A stretch of 43,737 nt of DNA from Tritrichomonas foetus (taxonomy: Eukaryota; Parabasalia; Tritrichomonadida; Tritrichomonadidae), in the NCBI GenBank assembly GCA_001839685.1, contig MLAK01000954.1, positions 1 to 43,737 of the forward strand. Direction: 5' to 3'. A model generated the notes under the pieces. It searched no databases and was not told where the DNA came from. It saw only the letters and a program-made list of their open reading frames with translations. Positions 7,627-17,295 of the stretch are shown piece after piece. Position numbers and translations under genes: made by a program. Each line of letters starts with the position of its first letter. Position 1 is the stretch's first letter.

Positions 7627-9879
7627 TCACTTGGTTAAGCTTTCTTTGATTAATAAATATGAATGACGATTTTTGATTGCCGTGAAATCAACATCATCAA
7701 AGAAAGAATAATTATTATTTGTAATTGTTGAAAGAATTGATGAAAATGTTGGTCTTTCAACTGGAGAAAATGAACAGCAATTTATGATCAAATTTTGAGC
7801 GAATTTTGGAAGTGAATTAGGAATGGGAAAAAGTTTTCCTGTTGAGACTTCACTCATTTTAAATTTCGGTAATTTCCCATTCATTAAAATGAAGAATAAC
7901 ACAATTCCAAACGAATATTGATCAACTTTTTCATTATAATTATCTTCTTCATTTAATATTTCGGGCGCCATATATTGAAATGTACCAACTCCTTTCGTCA
8001 TTAAAGAAGATCTTTCTGTTTCTGTTGTAACACCAAAGTCACTAATTCGTATATGATGTTTTGAATTCATTAAAATATTATTTGGCTTCAAATCACGATG
8101 AATCAAATGACATTTTTCTTGAATATAACGCATTCCTAAAACAATTTCAAGAATAGAAATTACTTTTTCGGTATTTGTTAAAGATTCAATTTCTTCTGCT
8201 AAAGTTGTTGGTTGATAAGAAAGTAAAATTGATGGGTAACATTTCTTCTTATTCTTTATTTTACTTTTCCCAGTAAGATGATCTGTTTCGTTGTTATCAA
8301 ATCCAAAATTAAATCCATGAATTTTCAAAATGCAAGGATGATGAAGATTTGACATAATTTCAATTTCACGAACGAAGTTTTGTTGATCTCGAAATGTAAA
8401 ATTTTTGAAATTTTTAAAGATTTTTAATGCAAATATTTGATTTTCAACAATTTTATGCTCTTTTTCGAGTGCAACTTTAACCACTTTTGATGTTGCACCT
8501 TCACCAATTTTCTCAATTTTTCTACACTTTGAAATTTCTTCATTTGAAATCACCATTGTGGGCTCTTGATGAAAACAGATTATTGTATTATTAATATTTG
8601 TAAAGGGTTCATCATAATCTTCACTGTCAAAAAGATTTCTTCTGTTTCGTTCATTTTCTTTTGTTTGTTTTACTTGTTTAAAAATATATTCTAATTTATT
8701 TCTTAATTTTTCATTTTCATGAGTGAGAAATTGAATTTTATTTAATAGTTCTTCCTTGCTTTCAATTTCTTTCTTTAATATTTTGTTGTCTTTGTTTTCT
8801 TTTATAAGTCTTTGATTTTCTTTAATTAGTTCTTGAATTCGATTTTCATATTCTCCAATTTTTTTAAATTCAGCTTTTCTATCTTTCAAACTGTGATTAT
8901 CTTCAGGTAATTCACAATCTTCATATTTGTTATGCATATTCAAAGGTTTGATAGGCTGTGATATAGGAGTAAAAGGTTTGAATTGGGATGTTTGTGGTAT
9001 GTAAGATATGTTATTAGTTTTAATATATTCAACCTTTATCGGCTTATCAAAATTTTGGATCTGCTTTAAAATTGGATTGGAAATTCCTTCAGGAATAACC
9101 AATTTAAAGTTTTCTGATATATCCAAAAATGTTCTTCTATTAATCGACAAATTTCTCATTTTTGGCAAAGATAAAACTTTCAATCTACATTCTCTGAAAC
9201 ATTCAGCACATATTTCAATTGATTCTGTGTCAGATGTAATGGTTTCACATCCGCTTGATCGAAAAGCTCGATATCTAAGATATCGAATAGAAGGAGGAAG
9301 TGAAAGCGATTTAATATTTTTACACATTTCAAAAGCACTCTCTTTTATATTTTCAAGAATCGAATTATTTTTAAATGAAATATTACCAATATTTGATCCA
9401 TTGAACGCAAAAGAACAAATTTTCCTCACAGTATTAGACACTGTGTAAGAAGGTTGGTTTCGAGAAACAAAATATAGTTTTTCTCTAGATTTACTGAGAA
9501 CTGCTCCACGTTCACTGACAAAATATTTATTCAATTGTGACACAATAACACTTGAAAGAGAGTAGCTACCAGCACACCATGCTCGTTCCAATTTTTTTAA
9601 TTTGGGTGAAAACATGATATTTTTTATTGAAGAGTTTCGAAATGCATTTTCTCGAATTATTTCTACTTCAGAATCGCTGTCGAAGAAAAGTGAATATAAA
9701 TTTCGATTATTTTCAAAAGAACATTGACCAATCTCTTTAACAATAAATTCATTAGTCAGAATATATACTGAACGCGGAATTGTTATGTCACCTTCTGCAT
9801 CAGGAGATTGTACAACAATTGCAGTGTTCATTGAAAGATTTAGTCTATAAGTGACACCATTTTGATAAAGGGTACTCAT
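7627..9879 (-). CDS. BspA-type leucine-rich repeat protein fused to a Ser/Thr protein kinase
   Basis: A 750-aa protein. Residues about 1-270 carry BspA/LRR_5-like repeats, seen as recurring I-x-x-x-A/C-F and L-x-x-I/V-x-L/I-P patterns (for example SFAFNGSNIGNISFKNNSIL and ESAFEMCKNIKSLSLPPSI). Residues about 335-410 form a coiled coil. Residues about 455-725 are a complete kinase domain: Gly loop GEGATSKVV at 459-467, ATP-binding Lys486, HRDLKPNN at 594-601 with catalytic Asp596, DFG at 614-616 and APE at 638-640. All key residues are present, so it should be active. LRR_5 proteins are greatly expanded in trichomonads, where many are surface proteins, but this one has no signal peptide or membrane span and is probably cytosolic. 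The repeats may sense or scaffold a partner. Confidence 0.88.
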   Translation of the reverse strand: MSTLYQNGVTYRLNLSMNTAIVVQSPDAEGDITIPRSVYILTNEFIVKEIGQCSFENNRNLYSLFFDSDSEVEIIRENAFRNSSIKNIMFSPKLKKLERAWCAGSYSLSSVIVSQLNKYFVSERGAVLSKSREKLYFVSRNQPSYTVSNTVRKICSFAFNGSNIGNISFKNNSILENIKESAFEMCKNIKSLSLPPSIRYLRYRAFRSSGCETITSDTESIEICAECFRECRLKVLSLPKMRNLSINRRTFLDISENFKLVIPEGISNPILKQIQNFDKPIKVEYIKTNNISYIPQTSQFKPFTPISQPIKPLNMHNKYEDCELPEDNHSLKDRKAEFKKIGEYENRIQELIKENQRLIKENKDNKILKKEIESKEELLNKIQFLTHENEKLRNKLEYIFKQVKQTKENERNRRNLFDSEDYDEPFTNINNTIICFHQEPTMVISNEEISKCRKIEKIGEGATSKVVKVALEKEHKIVENQIFALKIFKNFKNFTFRDQQNFVREIEIMSNLHHPCILKIHGFNFGFDNNETDHLTGKSKIKNKKKCYPSILLSYQPTTLAEEIESLTNTEKVISILEIVLGMRYIQEKCHLIHRDLKPNNILMNSKHHIRISDFGVTTETERSSLMTKGVGTFQYMAPEILNEEDNYNEKVDQYSFGIVLFFILMNGKLPKFKMSEVSTGKLFPIPNSLPKFAQNLIINCCSFSPVERPTFSSILSTITNNNYSFFDDVDFTAIKNRHSYLLIKESLTK

Positions 9880-9896
9880 CCTGATGAAATAACTGA

Positions 9897-9907
9897 CAAT
9901 GTCACTT
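9897..9907 (-). promoter_or_regulatory. Putative upstream motif AAAGTGACATT (minus strand), with a second AAAAAGTGACA beside it
   Basis: On the minus strand, 18-28 bases before the kinase ATG, the sequence reads AAAGTGACATT, preceded directly by another AAAGTGACA. The same 11-mer is found upstream of other genes in this window, so it may be a binding site of a common regulator. A role is inferred from recurrence only. Confidence 0.4.
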
Positions 9908-10098
9908 TTTTGTCACTTTTTAAAAAATCTTATCCACACATAACAATAATAAAAAAGGTTAAGTAAGTCGATAATTGTTAAATTAAAAAATAGTATTTAC
10001 TTAACAGACAGAATAAAATATCGGTTTGTGAAGGTTTCTTTTTCTTACATTTCAGATTTGACCTTAGCTGAAGGTGAATTAACTGACTAAAAATAGTT

Positions 10099-12645
10099 TT
10101 ACAAATCATCCGATTCAATATGAAATTCGTCCAACTTTGGGCTTTGTGAAGATTCTTCATTTTTGTCTTCTTGTTGATTTTCTTTTGAATTTCCTGCCTG
10201 TGCCGCTTTTTGTCTTTTTTCAGCTTCATCAAGTTCTTTTGCCTTTTTATTAATGTAGTGTCTCATTTCCCTAGTTAGTCTGAAGTTTTCAATTCCTTCT
10301 TGGATAGTTTTGGGTTTTTCTTGCTTTTTTTCAATAAATGGATCAACCCATTCATTTTCAGCATAATAAGCTTCCATTTCTTCATCATTCATTTCAACAT
10401 ATTCATATTCTGAACTATGTTTTTCATCGTCATCGTCAAAATCACTAGCATCGTCATCATTTTCATTATTTTGTGATGGAATTGGCGAAGGTGTTGGTGA
10501 GAGTTTTCTTCCTGTTCTTTTCTTCTTTCTTTCTATTGCGTCAACGATTCTATACCAATCAAAAAGCTTCATTGCACGATCGTCATAAGCAGAAGGTTTA
10601 ATTGGTCGTTCGAGATATGGTGGTGATTTTCGAACGATTGCAACTGTTTCATTAAACCATTCTTCCATTTCTTGAACAAGTTCATTATATCTTGTTAATG
10701 TTCTTTTATCTAAGAATGGTTTTGTTTCAGGCCATTCAATTGTTGATCCATTTTTAGCCATAGATAATGTTCTTAAAAACATATTTGCTGCTTTAACTAA
10801 AGATGAATTTGCAGCAATCCTTTCATATACTGGATTAATTGTTTTTTCAAGTATATCAATTTGCTCAGTGAAATTAGAAGGTGATACGCCATCACGAAAT
10901 TCATTGTCGTTCAACCATTTTTTAGCTGATTCTGCACAACGAATAATTTCAAGTCTTTGTGTATAATTTGAAAAGAATCTAAATGTATGATTTTTTTGAA
11001 CATCAGCTAAAACTTTTTCCGATAATGAACGAATTTTCTTTTTGATTTCTTCAACTCGTTCTTGTCTATATTCTTCACTAATGAACATTTCAAAGATTCG
11101 AGTTGGTCCCTCGGGATTCATTAAAAGTTGGAGACTCATTTGATGACAGCCAGTTGAATTGCAATGTTCAATATTATACAAACCAAAAGGATGATGCATA
11201 AATGTAAGTGAAATTGGTCCTTCAACAACATCAATGAAGAATCCATAGGAATATTGTGCTAAACCTGGTCTAGCTTCATTTGCATCAATATCAAAGAGTA
11301 TTGCAGACGAATTACCTGGAATTTGTAAAGATTTCTTACATTCTTTACCAAGATTACAAACATTAAAAGATTCAGACATTGTTAAAAGAGATATATTAAA
11401 GATAGAATGCGGTTCACTTATTTGAACATTTGGATATTTTGATATTTCAGTGATAAATTGGAGTAAATATCCTGCTCCTTTCGTGAGAGCATGTTCAGGA
11501 TCAAAAGATTGGCCAATTGATGATGCCGAGAGACCAATTCGAAGTGAATCAACAAATTTAGGTATTTTTGAACTACCTCCAATAACTTCAATTTCATCAA
11601 ACGCCATTCCATGTGTTGCATTTCGTGCAACATTCAATGCTTCAGTAATAAAAGGTGAAATAATGGTATTTAGTTCATTTCTCGTGAGATGTAATGTTCT
11701 GTCAATTCCTTCAATTTCATTAGCAATGACAATTGCTTCATTTTCATCACTAAGTAATTTTTTCAACCGTTCACATGCATCAAATAGACGTCTTTTTTCA
11801 CCTAAACTTTTGGCTTTAAATTTCATCTTATTTTCCATATGTTCGCAAATAGCCTTTGTTATGAAAACGCCTCCAGTGTTGTAATCAATGCTGTATGACA
11901 ATCTTTGAGCCAAAGGATAAGTTGAATGTCCTGATGAAGTTAATTCGTTACTGAATTTAATTAAATAAGCTTTAACAGAAGTTGCACCGAGATCAATAAA
12001 TAAAACAGTTTTCGGACTTCGCGAAAATTTAGTTGATTTTTCATTTGCATAGAGAATGGACATCACATCAGCATCATCAACTATGTGCAATTTATTGTAT
12101 CCTGAAAAACGAATTATCATTTCATATTGATATCTTTGCAAAAAAAGCATTTTGGCCGGAACAACCATCACAATATCATGCACTTTTTTATTTTGTGAAA
12201 TACAATCCAAATACATTTTATAAAAAAGTGCTGATATATCATGGAATTCAACGCGTGAAGCATTCAAGCCCGTAAGTAGGAGTTCTGCACGTTCTTTTTT
12301 ATATGTTTCATTAAGTTCAATCAAATCGGGAAAATATCCAGCACCCATGTTTGGCCGGACTTGCATAATATTTAGCGCTTTTTCTCCTATTTCTGGCGTG
12401 AGATATTGGGTCTCATCAGCAGTAACATATTTTTGGCCTTTCGTATTGAAGCGGGGTTTGGCTCTGAATCCGATAAATGTCGGCGTTAATTCGTGGTTCA
12501 TACAATTCTTTCCGATTTCGATTGAGTCGAAGCCATCAACGATTGAGGATTTTGTATAAGCAGAACCAGTATCGATTCCAATGGAAATGGATAATGCGTG
12601 GGGAAGAAATAAACAAAAAATCATTAGATGTTTGGCCAAATTCAT
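10099..12645 (-). CDS. ER-lumenal Hsp70-superfamily chaperone, Hsp110/GRP170 (HYOU1) type
   Basis: I take the start at the second in-frame ATG (12645), because it places a clean signal peptide (MNLAKHLMIFCLFLPHALS) directly before the ATPase domain; a longer form would begin at 12705. The 848-aa protein has the Hsp70 nucleotide-binding domain at about 20-395. Phosphate loop 1 is IGIDTGSAYTK, phosphate loop 2 is FIDLGATSVKAYLIKF, and the adenosine motif is VIGGSSKIPKF. A diverged beta-sandwich and a long helical region follow, with an acidic, low-complexity stretch inserted near residues 700-740. Size and order fit GRP170/HYOU1, which acts as nucleotide-exchange factor and holdase for BiP in the ER. 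The C-terminus ends SDDL rather than a classic KDEL/HDEL signal. Confidence 0.88.
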   Translation of the reverse strand: MNLAKHLMIFCLFLPHALSISIGIDTGSAYTKSSIVDGFDSIEIGKNCMNHELTPTFIGFRAKPRFNTKGQKYVTADETQYLTPEIGEKALNIMQVRPNMGAGYFPDLIELNETYKKERAELLLTGLNASRVEFHDISALFYKMYLDCISQNKKVHDIVMVVPAKMLFLQRYQYEMIIRFSGYNKLHIVDDADVMSILYANEKSTKFSRSPKTVLFIDLGATSVKAYLIKFSNELTSSGHSTYPLAQRLSYSIDYNTGGVFITKAICEHMENKMKFKAKSLGEKRRLFDACERLKKLLSDENEAIVIANEIEGIDRTLHLTRNELNTIISPFITEALNVARNATHGMAFDEIEVIGGSSKIPKFVDSLRIGLSASSIGQSFDPEHALTKGAGYLLQFITEISKYPNVQISEPHSIFNISLLTMSESFNVCNLGKECKKSLQIPGNSSAILFDIDANEARPGLAQYSYGFFIDVVEGPISLTFMHHPFGLYNIEHCNSTGCHQMSLQLLMNPEGPTRIFEMFISEEYRQERVEEIKKKIRSLSEKVLADVQKNHTFRFFSNYTQRLEIIRCAESAKKWLNDNEFRDGVSPSNFTEQIDILEKTINPVYERIAANSSLVKAANMFLRTLSMAKNGSTIEWPETKPFLDKRTLTRYNELVQEMEEWFNETVAIVRKSPPYLERPIKPSAYDDRAMKLFDWYRIVDAIERKKKRTGRKLSPTPSPIPSQNNENDDDASDFDDDDEKHSSEYEYVEMNDEEMEAYYAENEWVDPFIEKKQEKPKTIQEGIENFRLTREMRHYINKKAKELDEAEKRQKAAQAGNSKENQQEDKNEESSQSPKLDEFHIESDDL

Positions 12646-12807
12646 ATTCAAATTTTGTTTGATTTTCTGACATGAGAATTCTGTTAAATACTGATCTATT
12701 TTCATTTCTAAATAATTAGAAGCTGTTTTAATAAAAGTTGGATGAAAATGTTGACATATTTTTTGAGATTATCTATGTTAGATATGATTCTTCATGTCAT
12801 TTTTCAT

Positions 12808-12815
12808 GAATTGAA
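12808..12815. repeat. Left 8-bp target-site duplication (GAATTGAA)
   Basis: GAATTGAA lies immediately outside the left inverted repeat. An identical octamer lies immediately outside the right one, at 13989-13996. A perfect 8-base match on both sides is the expected scar of transposition. Confidence 0.75.
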
Positions 12816-13988
12816 AAAGGTACTCCGGTTGAAAAAGCTACCAATTAAATTACATCATTTTGGAATATTGTAAAAAAAGAGTTAAAATATTGTAAATTTA
12901 TTTTTATATAAGATTTGGTCTTACCAAAAATTGGATAGAGATAATTTTTTAATATTTCATATATTTCACAATTTTTCAGAATATATTCAAACTTTCAATA
13001 CATTATTTTGAAAAGTATCTAGAAATTATTGATTCACCACTTCTGTTTAAAGTCCCTTTTCTTGGGATCTTGATGGGTGCATGACATTGATATAAATCGT
13101 TTATAAATGTATAAAAGATACTAATATTATGACTAGCTTCATCAAGTGGAAGTTTCCCAGAATATCCACACTTTTGAAATAAGCTTTCAATGATCCATTT
13201 GGATTCATAAAAATAATCTCATTATTTCATAAAAACACCAGTCTCATGAATTTGTATAACAATGATGATTATTTCAAGAAAATAATCTCATAAAAATAAT
13301 CTCTCTCTAATATCGGCACAGATAGCGGGACGTTGCATAAAACCTTGTCATGTCTCAGAATAATGATCTCTTTTTGAATCTCTGGGTCAAGAGCATAAGA
13401 TTGTGATTTTGGCGGTATTATCATTATGTCCGTTTTTCCAAAATGGAAATAATTTGATAATGATTGCACGCAAAACTCTCATATCTTCTTTCACAGTCTA
13501 TTTTTTTCCGGATAAGTACCGAAAATAAATAATTAAAAAAATCAAATCGCAATAAAAAAAAATTCAAAAGACAGATTTTTAATTAATTTAAACGATAAGA
13601 AGCACACAAGTGGTATTTCATCATAACTGGATTGTAGGCAAATCGCTTGGTTACAACTCCCGCAAAAACGAAAATCAGATAATTTGCTGTATTGAGTCAC
13701 GCAGGAAGTTTTGGAAGTCTGGTTCTGCCCCAATGATGTGAATGATTCTGCTGCCTCCTTTGCCCGATTTTGACTCTCTTTGGTTTATTTTTAAAAGAAA
13801 TTTCGAAAATTATTGATTTTTGAAAATAACATTTTTCTTCGACTTTTCTGAGATTTCGCGTTTTAAAACCATCAGGCATCATGCAATTTCTACACCCTGA
13901 TATTAGCGCTAAGAAATGTTGGCTCACTGCGGTGAAAAAGTTAATTTACTGTTTTTCCAAATAACGTATTTTCAGCCGGAGTACCTTT
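12816..13988. mobile_element. Degenerate or non-autonomous DNA transposon with 20-bp terminal inverted repeats
   Basis: The left end reads AAAGGTACTCCGGTTGAAAA (12816-12835). The right end, reverse-complemented, reads AAAGGTACTCCGGCTGAAAA (13969-13988), one mismatch in 20. Both are flanked by the octamer GAATTGAA. The element is 1173 bp. Superfamilies that make 8-bp duplications include hAT, P and Merlin; Merlin-type elements are known in Trichomonas and are of similar size, but I cannot see a recognisable transposase. Minus-strand frames at 13697-13927, 13542-13733 and 13269-13469 are short and broken, and may be a decayed transposase. An 11-base AAAATAATCTC motif occurs three times inside (13210, 13279, 13293). 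Confidence 0.72.
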
Positions 13989-13996
13989 GAATTGAA
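13989..13996. repeat. Right 8-bp target-site duplication (GAATTGAA)
   Basis: Identical to 12808-12815 and directly abutting the right inverted repeat. Confidence 0.75.
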
Positions 13997-14603
13997 TAGG
14001 AAATTATATATATCACATTTTTTGGAAAATGCATGGCCATAATAATATTAATCACATATACTATAATTCAATTAAAGAAGATATGCTTATTTCATCGCAT
14101 TAAATCCGAAAAATCCTAATCGATTTTTTCAGTTCTTTCCCCAAGCATACTAATAATCATCAATACTAAATATTTTCATTGATTAAAACACTTTCCCTAT
14201 TACGAAAATCAATTTGACAAAACTAAAATTGTTGGTGAAAAAATTACATTATGATATCACTTCAATTTTGTACATTAACACATGTATTTTATGTTGTAAT
14301 TATATTTATTCCTCTCATAATCTGGTATATTGTTGTTCGACAGAAAACATGATTAGCCTCTTCATTTCAAATTGTGATAACAAATTTGAGAGAATTCAGA
14401 AAATATTTCCTCAATTGTTTCACTTTTTGTACGTTAATTGGATTTATTTTCAATATGTAACTCAATGAAGTGAATGTATGTATTGAAATTTGTATTAATG
14501 ATTTATTCAAAAACTCATCGTTGCATTTAACAAATTACTATTGAAAAAATGGTATCAAAGTTCAGAAAAAATAATTCATACAAACAAAACTCTCGTAAAA
14601 ATA

Positions 14604-16925
14604 ATGAGCGAAGGATATGATCTTGCTGATAAATTCTATGGTGCTGTTCGACGAAAAGGGTTAACACCAATCGAACTATTCGAAGAATATGATAGAACCG
14701 GAAAAGGGACAATTTCGCTTGATTCGTTTGAAAAACTTCTTCGTTCGATTTCCTTTTATTGTAGTCGTGATGAAATGGAACTCATTAAAAATAGCTACTG
14801 TTTGACCGATGGAAGATCCGAAAAATTTGCTTTATTAGATTATCAGAAATTTTGTAACGACATCGGACCAAATGGAAAATTGACACTCTCTCGAACATCT
14901 TCATTAAATAAAGCCAACTTTTACAAGTTTGCACAAGAACTGGAGAAAAACGGAGCTACAATTTATGATTACATGAAAGGATTCGATTCCAAACACTCTG
15001 GGAAAGTTCTTTTACCAGTCTTTTTACAAGCAGTTGGATCATCTGAACTTGTTAATAGTATTATCGGTCCATATTATAATCGGTCAACCAATGAAGTGAA
15101 TTATGTCCAAATGCAAAGAGATCTTGATCATGCTGAAGTTGTTAAAGAAGAACCAAAAGTAACTCTACAACTTCCATCTTTCTTCGAACAATTTGTTCGA
15201 ACAGTTCATGCTCGCTCAGATAATCTTTTGGATGAGTTTCGATTAAAAGATCACCTTAAACATGGAAAACTATCAAAAACAATGTTTCTTTCAATAATAG
15301 GCTCACTTAAATTACCATTTAATCATCAACAATTACAACAAATAATGATTCCTTTTGTTGATGGTGATGATGTAAATTATTTATTGTTTTGTAAAGAGTT
15401 TGATAAGTTGGTTCCACGTAAAGAGTTTGTAGAATATGATTTTAGTTCTCCACTTGAACCATTGCTTGAATCAATTAAATTACAAGCATCATCAAGACGA
15501 TTACATTTATATGAAGAAATGAGTGGTAAAGTTGAATATGATACATTCTTCAGAATTCTTTCTAATCATAAAATTAAATTCACTCCAAATGATCGTGAAG
15601 CTCTTCATAAGGCATTTCTCTTACCAGATAATACATTTGATGCTGACGCTTTTATTGAGAAAGTTGATCCTATTCCCCATCATAGTTTAACAACTGCTAA
15701 CCTTTGCATTGAAAGACTGAGAAATTATCTTCAAGAAACAAATAAATCACTTGTTTCATATTTTGTTAATTTTGATAGAGAACGAAGTAATACAATCACA
15801 TCCAATCAACTTCACTCAGCTTTGATTTCAATTGGTTTTCCAGTAAACAAACTTGAAGTTCAACTAATTTCTCAACAATTTGGAAATGGTACTTTTTTGA
15901 ACTATAAAGATCTTTGTGAACAAGTTGAAAGTAAACAGCTGTCATCGTTTAATAAAAGTGTCTTCATTCCTCCAGAAACACCATTCAATGAAAGAATTAG
16001 AGTAATTCTTGCTAAAATCTATACTATTGCCAAGCAATATAATGTAGATTTACACAGTGATTTTTTAAGAGCCGATCCAAGAAGGCGTGGAACATTAAGT
16101 ACACAGCTTTTTAGAAACATTTTATGTGAAATTCCAATTCCAGTTTCATCAAATGATATTTGTGAATTAATTGAAAATTACACCGACCCTTATATTCACT
16201 TGATTTATTATGATAAATTCTCTACAGATCTCGAATTGATTGGTTCTTCTATTAAATTGGATCATCCATACTTTACTCGCAGGAAAATTGACCCAGAGCC
16301 AGAACCAGACACCAAACAAATTTCATATATTGATTCTATTCGTAATCAAATTTTAATGACTTTGAAGAGATGCGCTGTTGCAGCAAGATCTGAACGCTTA
16401 ACAATGAGTGACATGTTTCGTAGATTTGATAATTCTGAAATTGGTTATGTTCCTGTAGAAGAAGCAAAAGCAATATTGAGACCAATTGATCATTGCTTTG
16501 ATGATCAAGCTTATGATGAGCTTATTCAGTATTTTCATGATCCAAGAATGCCAGAAAAGTTCAACTGGAAGAAATTAGATGCAGCTGTTGAATCAACTGA
16601 TATAAATGAAGAAGATATTCAAAAAATTAATCAAATGGCAAGAACGAAACTTAATCTTGACAAAGATATGAACTCTGTTTATAATACTATTAGAGCACGT
16701 TTAACAGCAAGAAGAAAGAGAATTGATGATATTTTTTTGGATGTTTTACAAAACAGCTTGACAGAAACTGAATTTAGACAAAGATTAGATCGAACCAATC
16801 TTTTCCTTGATGAATTTATGATCAAATCAATTATTCACACACATGAAGATGAAAATGGAAAAATTAAATGGAAGGAATTTTGCGATTGTGTAACAAACAG
16901 CAATCCATTCAATTACTCGTATTAA
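14604..16925 (+). CDS. Multi-EF-hand-like protein
   Basis: I choose the ATG at 14604, the first in-frame ATG, preceded by an initiator-like TCATA at 14576-14580. The 773-aa protein is built of repeated EF-hand-like helix-loop-helix units. Examples are FEEYDRTGKGTISLDSF (about 26-42), FDSKHSGKVLLPVF, FDRERSNTITSNQL, ADPRRRGTLSTQLF and FDNSEIGYVPVEEA. Most loops lack the Glu at position 12; the last example keeps it and is the best candidate for calcium binding. There is no signal peptide or membrane span. Large, partly degenerate EF-hand proteins of this kind occur in trichomonads and may be calcium-responsive cytoskeletal or axonemal proteins. The exact role is unknown. Confidence 0.8.
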   Translation: MSEGYDLADKFYGAVRRKGLTPIELFEEYDRTGKGTISLDSFEKLLRSISFYCSRDEMELIKNSYCLTDGRSEKFALLDYQKFCNDIGPNGKLTLSRTSSLNKANFYKFAQELEKNGATIYDYMKGFDSKHSGKVLLPVFLQAVGSSELVNSIIGPYYNRSTNEVNYVQMQRDLDHAEVVKEEPKVTLQLPSFFEQFVRTVHARSDNLLDEFRLKDHLKHGKLSKTMFLSIIGSLKLPFNHQQLQQIMIPFVDGDDVNYLLFCKEFDKLVPRKEFVEYDFSSPLEPLLESIKLQASSRRLHLYEEMSGKVEYDTFFRILSNHKIKFTPNDREALHKAFLLPDNTFDADAFIEKVDPIPHHSLTTANLCIERLRNYLQETNKSLVSYFVNFDRERSNTITSNQLHSALISIGFPVNKLEVQLISQQFGNGTFLNYKDLCEQVESKQLSSFNKSVFIPPETPFNERIRVILAKIYTIAKQYNVDLHSDFLRADPRRRGTLSTQLFRNILCEIPIPVSSNDICELIENYTDPYIHLIYYDKFSTDLELIGSSIKLDHPYFTRRKIDPEPEPDTKQISYIDSIRNQILMTLKRCAVAARSERLTMSDMFRRFDNSEIGYVPVEEAKAILRPIDHCFDDQAYDELIQYFHDPRMPEKFNWKKLDAAVESTDINEEDIQKINQMARTKLNLDKDMNSVYNTIRARLTARRKRIDDIFLDVLQNSLTETEFRQRLDRTNLFLDEFMIKSIIHTHEDENGKIKWKEFCDCVTNSNPFNYSY

Positions 16926-17295
16926 TAGAATGTTTGAGAAATGAACATGGAACACTTTCATATATTAGCATAAATCTTTATATGAACTAATTTTTTGTCT
17001 ATTTCTTCTTTTGAATACATCTTCTATTTTCCCTATTAGTATCTAAGTTTATTCAGTATGCCAATCCTCAAATTTTAGGGAATCGTTGTAAATATTCACA
17101 ACTATGTATATATTGGCACAATGCTCTTCAACAAATTACCTTGCGTTTTTAAAATCAAATTACATGTAGAGAAAATGAAAATAAAAAAATAATAATGTAA
17201 TTTTACCATTAAAACAATTTTTTATCTATAAAATAATATATTAATACACATAAAGTAAACCAAGAAAAAAAATGCAAACAAATAAAATGGAATGA
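16926..17295. other. Convergent intergenic region
   Basis: A 370-base A/T-rich spacer between the 3' ends of the EF-hand and coiled-coil genes. Nothing further was seen. Confidence 0.5.

Larger units (their letters stand above)
12646..14603. other. 1.96-kb region without a host gene
   Basis: Most of it is the inverted-repeat element at 12816-13988. The flanks (12706-12807 and 13997-14540) are A/T-rich spacers. Short minus-strand frames inside the element and a frame at 14214-14468 without an ATG start are not supported as genes. Confidence 0.55.

Noticed and set aside
9008..9448. A 146-codon plus-strand frame.
   Set aside because: It lies antisense within the LRR part of the kinase gene; LRR coding sequence often leaves such shadow frames.
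13269..13927. Three minus-strand frames with Cys pairs (CRNC, CGSC) as a piggyBac- or Merlin-type transposase.
   Set aside because: They are short and in different frames, and I could not align catalytic acids; reported only as possible relics inside the element.
14214..14468. An 84-codon frame upstream of the EF-hand gene.
   Set aside because: It has no ATG at the start, a Cys/Tyr/Ile-rich spacer-like composition and no motif.
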